From: Adiantum capillus-veneris
Taxonomy: Eukaryota; Streptophyta; Polypodiopsida; Polypodiales; Pteridaceae
Length of the DNA: 64,000 bases
NCBI GenBank assembly: GCA_014529385.2
Contig: CM043942.1
Coordinates: forward strand, 31,524,969-31,588,968
Direction of reading: 5' to 3'
Made by a program: the position numbers and the translations under genes. The notes under the pieces were generated by a model. That model was not told where the DNA came from. It worked only from the letters and a program-made list of their open reading frames with translations, and ran no database searches. This document shows positions 12,078-27,477 of the stretch, piece after piece (the first letter of the stretch is position 1; each line of letters begins with the position of its first letter).

Positions 12078-12406
12078 TGTTGGGATGCATTGTAGAAACG
12101 ACCTAATCGCAACCCACACAAAATTATCAATCCGTGGATCGGCAATCCGGCTAGGGCTTGGAGGCACGAGCGTCATAGGATGCATCGAAATAGAGGATTC
12201 AAGAGAATACTTTACCAATGCAAGTAGAGATTAGCCATGGCAAGACTAACTCTAATCATCTCTAATCACTAATCAATCAACTCCTACACACATCAAGCCC
12301 ATCAAAGTCCAACTTGCCAATCTTATGGAGTCACAAGAACACAGTCAACACAAGAATCCATGATCAAATCACACACTAATTGCATTGAAGTTGGCTTTCC
12401 CAATCA
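12078..12406 (-). repeat. 5' LTR of LARD-like element, truncated
   Basis: It matches 1611-1939 with few substitutions, then homology stops after CAATCAT. About 695 of 1,024 bases are missing. Sequence beyond the break is an inverted piece of copia leader. Confidence 0.8.
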
Positions 12407-12413
12407 TACAACA

Positions 12414-12451
12414 CAAGCTCCAGCACACGCTTGCTCACTTTCTTCGATTTC
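12414..12451 (+). repeat. Inverted fragment of copia leader
   Basis: This is nearly the reverse complement of 19122-19156 in the leader of the intact-structure copia element, yet it directly abuts a copia LTR that is in normal orientation. It marks a rearranged junction. Confidence 0.6.
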
Positions 12452-12679
12452 TGTGGAATTAGGGTTGCAGGGAAACACACACAGCTTGGAGAAGACAAAG
12501 GAAGCTCAAGGCACACAACAAAGAGTGTATTACTTAGTGTGCAATGGAAAGATAGATAGCCCTAGAATGATTGGTAGTATATACAATGCACAGGGGGAAA
12601 AACCTCCTAGAGAGGGAAAAAATGCACCGACGATCCTAAGTGTGTTCACAGACATCACTACCACATGTATATGGTAACA
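12452..12679 (-). repeat. Copia LTR relic (228 bp)
   Basis: It matches the LTRs at 14431-14660 and 19202-19432 along its whole length, from TGTGGAATTAGG to GGTAACA. No polypurine tract or matching five-base duplication adjoins it. It may be the displaced 5' LTR of the broken copia copy at 1-1610, since the LARD-like insertion lies between them, or an independent solo LTR. Confidence 0.8.
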
Positions 12680-13562
12680 CCTCTTCATCTAAGGTGGCAC
12701 ACTCTAAAATAAGGGACTTCTTCCCCACCACTACCAAAACAAGCAAAGCCACAGGATCCCCCATCGCTTACTCTCTCTCGACGCTCGCTGCCCTGAGATG
12801 AACGTCGACGCGTGCTGTTAGAAGAAGTGCATCAATGATGCTCAGATGAAGCATGAGTGGAATGGAGCGGCGTGGGGCCCTGCGATGGAAGGGGATTAGG
12901 ACCCTGCGATGGAAGGGGAGTAGGGCAATAAGAAGGGACAGTAGAAGGAGACACCGTCGGTGCAAGTCTCTGGACATAAGGAGTCCCTCCTTGCCTCTCC
13001 CATGACGTGCTTTGCTAAGAAAGACAGTAGGCCGCAAGCTGCTATGGAGTGTAGCAACGAGGTAGCAGCCAAACAATCTCTCTATCGAACGAAGGTACTC
13101 GTCATGTAAAGAGAGTGCCCGTTGGAGGTCTTGATCTACCACTGGTGGAGAAACCTATGTACATGGACCAGCACCTTCGTAGGTGTAGGAGGGCCATGCC
13201 TACAAATAACAAAGAGAAACCTACACTCATGCTCACAAAAAACTAGCTACAGATAATCTTAATTTTTTTGTTTAGGCTTATCGCCTCAAGACTTAGGTCC
13301 ATTGGAGGAAATGTCCACCCTGAATGGGAGCCCATCTGAGACGTGAACCAACCAAAAGAAGAGTGCGATTACTACTCCCCACCAGATGGTCTCTCGTCTG
13401 AAATTTACATTACAAGTTGATAAGTGTCAAGAATTAATGCTATATCTAATCTGCATATCGCTAGATGCGTAAATCCAATCCTCTCTTTACACCTAAATAT
13501 ACGTGTACCTAAACCTAAACATATGTATTCATCTACTCCTTTATATCTCTCCCTATATCTAT

Positions 13563-13606
<44 letters not shown>

Positions 13607-14425
13607 GTATAGAGAGGGTAGAGATAGATAGAGATTAAAGCTTCAATTACTACTTCTCTTAGCCTTTGTAAAAATGCACTCAAGTAACTACACCCGTGTT
13701 TAGAATATTGTTTATTGCAAAGAGTAGTGGAGTAGGTTTAATACTGCTAAGTTGGCACCGGTTCCTGTCGAGCTTTCTAATAGCTCAATAATGGTTAATC
13801 CATATGCAAGTCCAAAAAGACCCATTATTAAGACCATAGTCCTCGATGGTGCCCCTCAAACCCTGTAAACAAGCATGCCAACCAAGAATATATATCCCAG
13901 TCCCACTTAGCCTATTGCAATACTCGAACCTTTCATAGATTAAAGGAGTACATCTCTTCTTAGGTAGAGAAGAAAGAAACCTAAGCTCTTGTCACTAACT
14001 ATCTATCTCTAATCACTATCTATCTATCATTTTGAGCTTCTCTTCTGTAGGTCATCTATATCCCAACAATCCACCAACCAAAACTTTGGTTCGTATTCGT
14101 AGTTCTTGTAACACCTCGGGGGAGAACCATTTTTGCCACTAATGAAGTGGAGACCATCTTAGACCCTCTTCCACATGCTACTTTGGATGAGGGGGGGAGA
14201 GAGATTGATGATTCAAGTCCCACGGCCACAAGTCTTGGCAAGGATGATTGCCATGATAATGATGATGATGAGATGGAGGATGATGAATTCAAAGATGATG
14301 AAGCCAACACATCCACAAACGACAATTATATTTCTCTCGTTATTGATTTAGGAGCCATGGGCTTATAATTGGATGACGCTTCGTGTTGAGATCTTTTGGA
14401 AGATGATTTGTAACATTTTGTATAC
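12680..14425. other. Unassigned stretch between copia elements
   Basis: No convincing gene was found. A minus-strand open frame at 12768-13142 (124 codons, Leu/Arg/His-rich) matches no family I recognise. A plus-strand frame at 14147-14368 has a strongly acidic stretch (DDDEMEDDEFKDDE) and could be the tail of a degraded transposase or host gene, but this is a guess. A CT run occupies 13564-13604. Confidence 0.4.
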
Positions 14426-14430
14426 TTTAA

Positions 14431-14660
14431 TGTTGGAATTAGGATTGTAGAAAAACACACACATCTTGGAGAAAACGAAGGAAGCTCAAGGCACACAACA
14501 AAGAGTGTATTACTTAGTGTACAATGGAAAGATAAGGCAGCCCTAGAGTGATGGGCGTATATACAATGCACGGGGGAAAAAACCTCCTAGTGAGGGAAAA
14601 AAATACCCCGACGGTCCTAAATGTATTCACACACATCACTACCACATGTATATGGTAACA
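14431..14660 (-). repeat. 3' LTR of copia element (230 bp)
   Basis: It has TG...CA ends, from TGTTGGAATT to GGTAACA, and aligns over its whole length with 19202-19432. The left target copy TTTAA is at 14426-14430. Confidence 0.95.
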
Positions 14661-14674
14661 AATCCCCCCTGGGA
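14661..14674 (-). other. Polypurine tract of copia element
   Basis: The plus strand AATCCCCCCTGGG reads CCCAGGGGGGATT on the minus strand, immediately upstream of the 3' LTR. Confidence 0.8.
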
Positions 14675-14737
14675 GTGATGCGTTGAACGAGAGCTAGCAC
14701 ATAGAGTATAGGGAAGTGCCATGCCCTGAGGACATGA

Positions 14738-17700
14738 TCAATCCACAAAGGGGAGTAAGTCCAAAGCTTTTTGGAAAGCTTCAAACTTCTCATGAGACAA
14801 TGCCTTCGTGAAAAGGTCTGCAAGGTTGTCCTATGTTGGCACATAAGCCAAGCTGATCTCTCTTGCTGAGAGCCCGTCCCTGACATAGTGGTAATGCACC
14901 TCACTGTGCTTTGTGCGAGCATGAAAAATTGGGTTCCTCACAACTGCCAATGCGCTCTGACTATCAGTGTAGATAGTGTTGCCAGTGTCCTTTCCAACAC
15001 CCAAATCGTCCATATGGCATCTGAGACATACACACTCAATTGTAGCTATGAATATTTCCATATACTCAGCCTCACAACTGGAGGTGGCCACAGTAGGTTG
15101 CTTCTTGCTCAACCATGAGATACATGAACTATCGAGCATGAAACAAAAACCACTCCTAAACACTTGTGAGTCAAGCTAGCCAGCCCAATCTGAGTCGAAA
15201 AAATCATGTAAGTCTGGCGGCAATGATTCCCCCTTGGGATAAAACAAGCCAAGATGTAAAGTTCCACTCAAGTAGCAAAAAATCCTCTTGACAGCCTGCC
15301 AATGCTGTTTAGACCCTAGGCTATGCATAAATTTGATGACATGTGAGACTGTAAACTAAATATCCAGCCTCGTGTTGTATACAAAAATAAGGTAGCCAAT
15401 ATCAGTTTGGTAAAGAGTAACATCGACAGAATTAGCAGCATTATGAAGACTCAATTTCAAACCTGTTTCTATGGGAGTGCCAATAGGTTTGCAATCCTCA
15501 AGTTAAAACTTACATAGCAATGTCTCTATGGCATCTTGAAAGTAGCATTCAAATTAGCCTTAAACTCAGTAGTATGTCTCTCATTTGGTCCAGTGATCAA
15601 CAAATCATCCACATAGAGAACCACAATAAGAAGTACATCATCCTCATGCTTTACATACAATGTGCTTTTGTTGGACTATTACGAAAGCCTCGTTTGACCA
15701 AATGAGTGCTAGCCTTCTCATACCAAGCACAAGGAGATTGCTTCAGCCCATACAAAGCTTTCTTGCATTTGCAGACTTTATTTTCTTTCTCTTTAATGAC
15801 AAAACCGCGAGGCTATGTTACATAAACTTCCTCAAATATGTCACCATTCAACAAAGTAGTAACAATGTCTGATTGATGTACATCCCAACCAAAATGAGCT
15901 GCCAATGCACATAGAAAACACACAATAGTCATACCACAAGTGGGAGCAAAAGTCTCTTCATAATCTATGCCTTTTTGTTGTGCATAACCCTTTGCAACAA
16001 GTCGAGTCATATAGTGACCAATCTCACAATCCGGCTTGTGTTTCAACTTGTAAACCCACTTTGTACCAATGGCCTTTTTGCCAGGAGGCAAATCACATAA
16101 TATCCATGTATCATTTCCTATAAGTGCATCATATTCTGATTGCATGGCAACCATCCAATTTTTTAACTTTGTGCTTCATCAAAAGACAGAGGCTCCTCAA
16201 CATCACATAAACTAGACACCGCCGAAGCATAACAATCTGATGCATAAGATGCATGATGAGAACCTGAAACGAGTACAACTAGACAAAGGTGCATCCAATT
16301 TACAGTCACGCAAAGTATGCACCATCCATTTTGGCATACCTTTAGCCTGCTCATTCTCAGCCCTTTCCTCATCATGTACATCATCTGCATCAGTAGTAGG
16401 CTGATCTATAACATTTTTAGAAAACCCCATAGGCTGTACATTTGCCTCATTGGAATTTACATTTGAACTTCCACCACTGAAATAGGCAACAAAGTGTCAT
16501 AAATGTCATGTGAGCTTACATAATTATCTCTAGTTCATGATAGCAAGGGCTAAACAGAATCTTCCACAAACACAACATCCCATGAGACCAAGATACGCTT
16601 TGTCTGTGGATAAAACAACCTGTAACATTTGCTTTCAGCACTATAACCAACAAAAATGCATTTCACAGTCTTATCATCCAATTTTTTGTGTTGCATTTGT
16701 GGCACCAAAGCATGTGCCAAACAGCTAAAAACACGCATGTGCTCAATAGAAGGCTTTCTATCATGCCATGCTTCATATGGAGTCGTGGACTGCAAAGCTT
16801 TCATAGGATCCCTATTAAGTACATAAGTCACACACATGATGGCCTCAAGCCAAAACAAATGTGGCAAAGCTGAACTTGACCATACATAGTGCCACTTTGT
16901 AAGTGACCTATTTTTTTCTTAGCAATACCATTTTGATGAGGTGTATACGCACTGTACATTGGTGTTTTATCCCACGACTAGCCAAAAATGCGTTAAATTC
17001 ATGAGACATGTACTCCCCCCCTTGATCGAAAAGAAGGGTGCCTATAGTACATTTTAAGACATTTTTAGCCATAGCCAGGAATTGCTTGAAGCACAAAAAC
17101 ACTTCGGAATTTTCCTTAAGCGGATACACCCATGCTTGCCTGGAGTAATCATCAATGAAAGTCACAAAGTAAAGGTAATTGCCCAAGGATGGAGTTTGCA
17201 TAGGCCCACAAACATCACTATGCACAAGTTGCAACTTGCATGTGGCCCTAACTGAACCATCCTTTGGAAACTTTGAACGCTGCATCTTACCCAAAATACA
17301 TCCTTCACAAACATGTTTGAGAGGTGCTTCAAGAGGTGGCAAAGAAGCAACCATATCATATTTTGCAAATGCAACAAACTGGCAAAATTCAAATGCCCAA
17401 AACGTGCATGCCAAAGTTTTACATCTGAAATAGCCTTAGAATCCACAACAACATTTGCAAAATTCTGCCCACACTTGTCCTATAAAGTGAGCTTATGTAG
17501 CCCATGGCATAAAATGCAATTAGATGCAACAATTTCATCACCAAAATTGAGATCATGCACTGTACATATGTCATCCACAAATTTGACTACAAGAGCAAGT
17601 CTAGTAAGTGCAAATACAGACAAAAGATTCTTCTTGATCCCAGGTACATACAATGCACCAACAAGTGTGAAAGAATGCCATTTGCAATAGTAAGCACAAT

Positions 17701-18859
17701 CTTTCCAACTCCCTTGACCGGATAAGAGGCATTGTTGGCACGTGACCAAATTCCCATGAGGGACAGGCTCAAGACATGCTTTATAGCACCACTGTCAAAC
17801 TACCACACATATGAATCTGCAGCAACTGACAAACATTCATCACGGACAAAAGGATCATAAGTGCACTCTGTACTAAAAGCCCATTCTGCATCAACATCAA
17901 GATCACAATCTCCTTTCACACAAGACTCAACAATAGCTGCATTTGCAGTGGAACCAACATTAGAAGTGGAACCTGCCTCTTTCTTCTTAGCCTCTTTGGC
18001 CTTCAACTTAGGACACTGCTTGATCAAGTGATCATTAGCTTTATAATAATGGCAACGCATCTTGTTTTGGCCCTTATCACCGGAATGCCCAGACAAATTG
18101 TGGCCAACAGAAGCATTAGGAACATGTGATTTACCACTTGCAGAGGAACCATGAGAAGTGGTTACATTGTTGTTACCACCTTTTCTTTAAGCAGCAATAC
18201 AAGCCTGTTCAACTACACGTTGTCTAGTCCTCTTTTTTTTGGAAAGTGACTCTTGCAACAAAAATGTGCATAATGCATAAACTTGACAACTTTTGGATTT
18301 CCTTGGGTCATAAATCTCCAAGTACTAGCAAAAGTCTGGTAAGAATCTGGTAAGGCATCAAGAAGAGTCTGTTGTTTGAAATGACTTCGCCTGCAGAAAC
18401 AAGTTGCTAATCGATATCCTTGATACAAGCAAGGAAAGTGTCCATGTCATCTTCCTCATGCATAATCTTCAACTCTAACTCTTTATGCATCAATGCAATT
18501 TTAGCCTCATTATGACTTGCATAAAGACCATCCAAAATATCCCAAGCCTGTTTTGCAGATTTCGTTGAACAAATGTGAGGAGTAATAGTGTGCTTACAGA
18601 TAATGCAATCAATGCATGAGCCTATGCATATTTTACATCCCAACAAGCTTGCTTAGCTGTAGGCAAATCAGCTCTGGCAGCAACAATCCTGCCACCAAAA
18701 CCTGCAACATCCTCAGAACCAGGACGTACATCAGTGCCCTACACAATGTTTCAAACACCCTTTGACACAAGGACATGTAAGCCAATATAGGTAATTGTCC
18801 CCATCCAATCTGTTCTCAGCCAACATCTTAAACACATTTGTGTTGTTGTCAGCCACCAT
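14738..18859 (-). pseudogene. Copia gag-pol polyprotein pseudogene
   Basis: The start MVADNNTNVFK is at 18857-18859. In order on the minus strand: gag (UBN2-like) to about 18100; a zinc knuckle near 18015-18057 in which the second Cys is Tyr (CHYYKANDHLIKQC); protease near 17800 with FDSGA just after a stop replacing Tyr; the pre-integrase motif HARFGHLN near 17395; integrase 16910-17340 with the CEGC zinc ligands, LVHSDVCGPM and FDQGGEY (second catalytic Asp); the integrase C-terminal region KCIFVGYSAESKCYRLF near 16640; reverse transcriptase from 16154 (GTKWVYKLK, then VHQSDIVTTLLNG) with YVDDLL near 15605; RNase H 14831-15163 with SSCEAEYM and TDSQSALAVV; and a C-terminal frame ending at 14738. 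Multiple stops and shifts break the frame, so no functional polyprotein is expected. Confidence 0.92.
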
Positions 18860-19184
18860 GGCAAATGCTGCACCTGATGTGAAAACTGCATGAAAAGAGG
18901 AGAAACGAGGTGGGAACAACCATAGAAGATTGTAAGGGACATGTTATGCAAAAAATGACACTAACAAAAATTTTGCACAAAATGACAAAATAGCATGCAC
19001 AGTTCTGTGTATAGTGGAAACGGAGGCCGAAATGAGCCCGAACCAGAAATCCAAAAAGACCAAGCTCTATGAGCTTGCCCAAAGTATCTTTTGACCTACG
19101 GATTCTCATCAAAGCTCACATAAATCAGAGAAAGTAAGCAGGCGTGTGTTGGAGCTGCTGGCGACTAAGCCCGGGGGAATGCAA

Positions 19185-19199
19185 CCTGCTCTAATACCA
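19185..19199 (-). other. Primer-binding site, initiator tRNA-Met
   Basis: The minus strand reads TGGTATTAGAGCAGG two bases after the 5' LTR. It differs at one base from the usual TGGTATCAGAGC site of copia elements. Confidence 0.9.
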
Positions 19200-19201
19200 A
19201 T

Positions 19202-19432
19202 TGTTGAAATTAGGGTTGCAGAGAAACACACACAACTTGGAGAAGATGAAGGAAGCTCAAGGCACACAACAGATAGTGTATTACTTAGTGCGCAATGTAA
19301 ATATAAGATAGCCCTAAAGTGATGGGCGTATATACAATGCACGGGGGGGAAAACCTCCTATGGTGAGGGAAAAAATGCCACGGCGGTCCTAAGTGTGTTC
19401 ATACACATCAATTATGCATGTATATGGAAGCA
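19202..19432 (-). repeat. 5' LTR of copia element (231 bp)
   Basis: It runs from TGTTGAAATTAGGG to TGGAAGCA. The right target copy TTTAA is at 19433-19437. Confidence 0.95.
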
Positions 19433-19437
19433 TTTAA

Positions 19438-23616
<4,179 letters not shown>

Positions 23617-23899
23617 GGAGGAAGAACAATTCCCACTTGAATTTTGCAAGAAAATAGTATAAAAATATAGTTTTAGTTGCACAAATTAAAGTGATTTTTT
23701 TCAATGGAAAAATAGCCACGTAGGTCGTTGAGCACGCAATCCGCCGTCCGCGCGCACACGAACCGGCTGCGTGCTCAACCACCTAGGGTCGCTATTTTTC
23801 CATTGAAAAAATCTCTCCATTTTGTGCAACTAAAACTATATTTTAGCATATTTATACTATTTTCTTGCAAAATTCAAGTGGGAATTGTTATTTCCTCCC
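23617..23899. mobile_element. Foldback (inverted-repeat) element
   Basis: The left arm 23617-23738 and right arm 23768-23899 are inverted copies of about 120-130 bases with a 29-base G+C-rich loop. They share the complementary segments TTTTGCAAGAAAATAGTATA and GTTGAGCACGCA. Such hairpins are typical of MITEs or foldback transposons. No target duplication was recognised. Confidence 0.75.
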
Positions 23900-23998
23900 T
23901 TCTCAATTGACTTTCTCCAATTTCCAACTAGCTCAAGGCTAAGCCGAGAGACCTTTTTTCCAGCTCATGTGAGTCTGCACTCACTTTTATTATAAAGT

Positions 23999-24068
23999 AT
24001 TTTTCATAGCTTGAGCTCATTGTCCGTCTGCGCGCGCGGACGGACAGTGAGCTCAAGCTATGAAAAAT
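23999..24068. repeat. 70-bp near-perfect palindrome
   Basis: The arms from ATTTTTCATAGCTTGAGC to GCTCAAGCTATGAAAAAT are inverted, with the core GTCCGTCTGCGCGCGCGGAC. It lies 100 bases from the larger foldback, and the GTCCG/CGCGCG core resembles that element's loop. Confidence 0.85.
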
Positions 24069-27000
24069 GCCAGATGATGCATAGACGAGGAGTGTGCTTA
24101 TAACTCGACGAGCTCAAAATGATTTAGTTGCCTTTGGGTGAAACGATGACCACAACTTGAAGAGCATGGTAGAGCAAGAAGCACCGGTGAGGTGCTGTCG
24201 GATTGCTTTGAAGTTAAAAATGCAAGAGAAAGTGCTACTAAGAACGCTCATTGCCAGCTGCATGGCATATTCAATGTTCGCTCCAAAGGCTGCAGACACT
24301 TCGTCTTCGCCCTCAACATCGTCTCAGCCCCCCAACCCTCGAAACTTACGTTGCATGAGTTTGGAACTCCTAAGTAGAAATATTGTAATAGAATGGCCAT
24401 TTCTCGCAATCATACAGCTGCTGCTATGGAGCGAGTCGAATCTGACTACATGTGTTGTGGATGGAATGGATGGTTGTATGTACTGCACCTAGGAAAACAC
24501 CCATGATCTACGACTATTGGAAGGGGAGGAGGAGAACCTAAGGGAAGGCCTGGAGAGGATGTTCCTTTAGGATAGCAAAGCAAAGCAAGTACATGAAGTG
24601 GATCATGGAGGTGCAGCTAGCGGAGGAGGATAATTTGACGAAAGGACTGCAAAGGGGATGTCGCCAAGAATAAAGCTTCTCATAGCCTCCAAAATGAGCG
24701 AGTCATTATGCATTGTCAGGGACCTTAAGGTGGCCATCTTGGATTGTGGCAGCTCAAACTGCAGCAACCATAAGAGTATTGAAGATCGGAGGGAAGAGGA
24801 GGTTATGAGGCTTGAAGAAATGCTGGAGGACCGTCCAAACTGATGCTAGAAGGCAGAAACTCTTTAAATTTTATATGAACATTATTAGCATGTGAAGTTG
24901 ATAAAAACCTCCATGTGAAAATTTTTAGATGTAAATTGATATATTTGAAGGTAATTTTTACACTTAATTTTGTATATATTCTCACCTTTGAATTTAAAAT
25001 TCACAGCTTAGTTTTGAAATTTATAAGTGGTATTATGCTACACTTCGGTTGGTTTATATCATTTTGATTATTTACAAGCAGTATTTGGAAAAAATGTGTC
25101 TCAAGTTACAATTAGGTCGCTTTGAAATTGAAAAATTCCGCTTGAGAGTAAGAGGAAAAGGACAATCGCGTTTGGATTTTTAGAAAAATAGTGTGAGAAT
25201 ATATAAAATTAGCTTTATTTTCTCAAATTGTCCTTTTGAAAAACTTACTAGTGTGAAAATATATATAATTAGATCTTTTCCTTTGTACCACATCTCACTC
25301 TAGTCAACCTTAACTGCTCCTACCAACAACCTCATTTGACTAGGAGTCATATCAAAGTCAAGATGCAGAAGCGTACACACACACACACACACACACACAC
25401 AGTCTCATGAACCAATCAACCTTGGGAATGAATAAGTGAGTGTGTGATACAATGGAGGCAAGGGATTGCATATATAGCACCTCAGTAAATTGCCCTACCC
25501 AAAATTTGACAAATAAGTAAAATAAGTACCTAAAGGCCAAAATAAATAATGGGATCACAGTGGGTAGTTCACTTGAGATGCCAAAACTCTAACACCCTCT
25601 ATGTAGCTCATAGAGGACATAAATAGTGAGACCAAGTTGATGAAGAAGCTGCTACCATGGAAACCCCAGCAACACCAGGCGTGCTTGATACACCTTCAAT
25701 TTGCTACCCTCAACTTTGTACCTTAGAAGAATGCCATCTTGAGCATCGGTTTCCTTTTAGAAAGTTTGAACTTGTAGACTACACTATGTCCAAGAATCCC
25801 CAATGGTGAAGTGTGAACACATCACCTCCAGAAATAATACTGCAAGATAATGAATTATGGAACACATCATGTCCATGATTCAACCAACAACAATGGATTG
25901 GTGCGCTCATCCATAGTGTTTTAGATACATCTGATTGGTTCCCTATTGGATGCATGTGCCTTGAACTCCAACCTATGTGTTCAAATAGTTGTGCCTGGGT
26001 CATAATGAGTGGATGCGACAATATTGATCACCTTTGAGAGCATTTGTGATGAAGCTCTTAACATGCCGTGTTTCACAAGTTGTGTATCGGTTCTACAACA
26101 TCTGTTTTGGTGACTTGGTATCTGAGTTTAAAGAAAAAGAGTTCAAATTGGAGGATCCAAAGTTCTTATTTATAGTTACACACAGTGCTCATAAATTTTT
26201 GTTTGGATTTAGTTACTTCAATAGAGTTTTCTTAGTTATAATGTTTCTAGAATAAAAATGAAAAAAATGATTAGATTATCCTTTACAAATAAGCAATGCT
26301 CTCTTTGAATTTTGATGCTCGCAACAACTAGGTGCCTACATGTTCTAGTTTGTAGTGTGAATACCCAATCAAAGATAGAAATATATGTGATCCATATATA
26401 AAACAACAAGGTAAAATACCCTAAAACAAGGAAAATGCCTATCGTATATCAAGCCTAGTCATATATACTTGAAAAGGTTATTTAGGATATTTCATCCCAA
26501 AATCTTGAAAGCCTTCAGAATCTCAATAGCGTAAAGGGGAGCCCTAAGCACATGATAGCCACGTTTTCTTTGTGGTGCCCCTTTTTAGCATGGATAGGTG
26601 CAATGGATAGAGAGGCCAAAGAGGTTTCTATAACATAAGGCTTGATGGGATCAAGAATTCATAGAGTGGGAACAACAACAAGTGCGCTCACGTTTATCTA
26701 AAGCAAGGACTAATACTTGAAGTGCAATCCTTAGAGGTGAATTTACTCAATTGAAATTTTATACACTTAATTTTTCCAATATTTGTTGAGTTTCACACCT
26801 CCTCATGGAAGACACAGAGACAATTTTGTGGTGGGAATTCACTACACCTAGGCTTTTTCTCTTTTAAGAGCATCCCTCGACCAACTTCTAGAATTAGAAA
26901 CATTTTGCAGTGCGTGAATCTGCCTTAATCTTGATATGACCTGACCGTTGATGTTGGAAGTTAGAACTTGGAAGAATAAAGAGTCAAACAAAAGGTAAAC

Positions 27001-27477
27001 GGTACAATGCAAAATTTTTGAGTCTCGATCTTTAAGTCTATTGACTTTCTAGCGTTAAGTCCCGCACGAGCTAATTGCCACTGAGGAGGAAAAGGCTGCT
27101 ACCATGGAGCCAATTTTGATTGCCATCTCAAAGGAGTGCTCAAAATATATCCTTAGTTGTGATAATGGAGGGGAAATCCTCAAATCACTCTGTAGTTTCT
27201 CTTTCCCAGCTAGCTATCCACTAGCCTCAGCATGTCAACAACGGCTATCTCTTCACCCAGCACATAATGTGCCGTCTTTTTGTCTGGGTATTTTTCCTCG
27301 TTCCACATACACCAAAAACATAAGATCTCAAAGTTAATGTTCCCTATCCCACCAAGACTTGATGCACTTTCACTAAAAGTGTCTCGATATAGATTAGCGA
27401 AGCAGTAGCTGTCACCCTTCTTTATGAGGAGAAAGGCTTAAAATTATACCAGAGAAAAGACACACATGTATATTTAA
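24069..27477. other. Unassigned stretch, possible coding relics
   Basis: Two plus-strand frames, 24157-24492 (111 codons) and 24658-24843 (61 codons, ending EDRREEEVMRLEEMLEDRPN), are longer than the local background and look gene-like, with Glu/Arg-rich helical character in the second. I recognise no family for either, and no intron-exon model joins them convincingly. A CA run lies at about 25374-25400. The rest shows nothing. Confidence 0.3.

Larger units (their letters stand above)
1611..12406 (-). mobile_element. LARD-like non-coding LTR retrotransposon, 5' LTR truncated
   Basis: Two direct repeats (1611-2634 and 12078-12406) share about 330 bases at near identity from their TGTTGGGA ends. 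On the minus strand the right copy is followed by a primer-binding site resembling the tRNA-Asp complement, and the left copy is preceded by a polypurine tract. The element therefore lies on the minus strand with its 3' LTR at 1611-2634 and 5' LTR at 12078. The 9.4-kb interior shows no gag, protease, reverse transcriptase or integrase motif on either strand, only short incidental open frames. This fits a large retrotransposon derivative (LARD). It sits in the leader of a copia element, so it is younger than that copy. The target duplication cannot be checked because the right LTR is truncated. Confidence 0.75.
14431..19432 (-). mobile_element. Full-length Ty1/copia retrotransposon, mutated
   Basis: A complete structure of 5,002 bp lies on the minus strand: 5' LTR 19202-19432, initiator-Met primer-binding site, gag, protease, integrase, reverse transcriptase, RNase H, polypurine tract and 3' LTR 14431-14660. 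Both flanks carry the five-base duplication TTTAA (14426-14430 and 19433-19437). The order integrase before reverse transcriptase is diagnostic of copia. The coding region has many stops and frameshifts, and the two LTRs differ at numerous positions, so it is an old insertion. Confidence 0.95.

Noticed and set aside
12768-13142. 124-codon minus-strand frame as a host gene
   Set aside because: Composition is biased (Leu, Arg, His) with no recognised family and no supporting signals.
24157-24492. 111-codon plus-strand frame as a host gene
   Set aside because: No family was recognised and no convincing exon structure or promoter is present. It is mentioned as a possible relic only.
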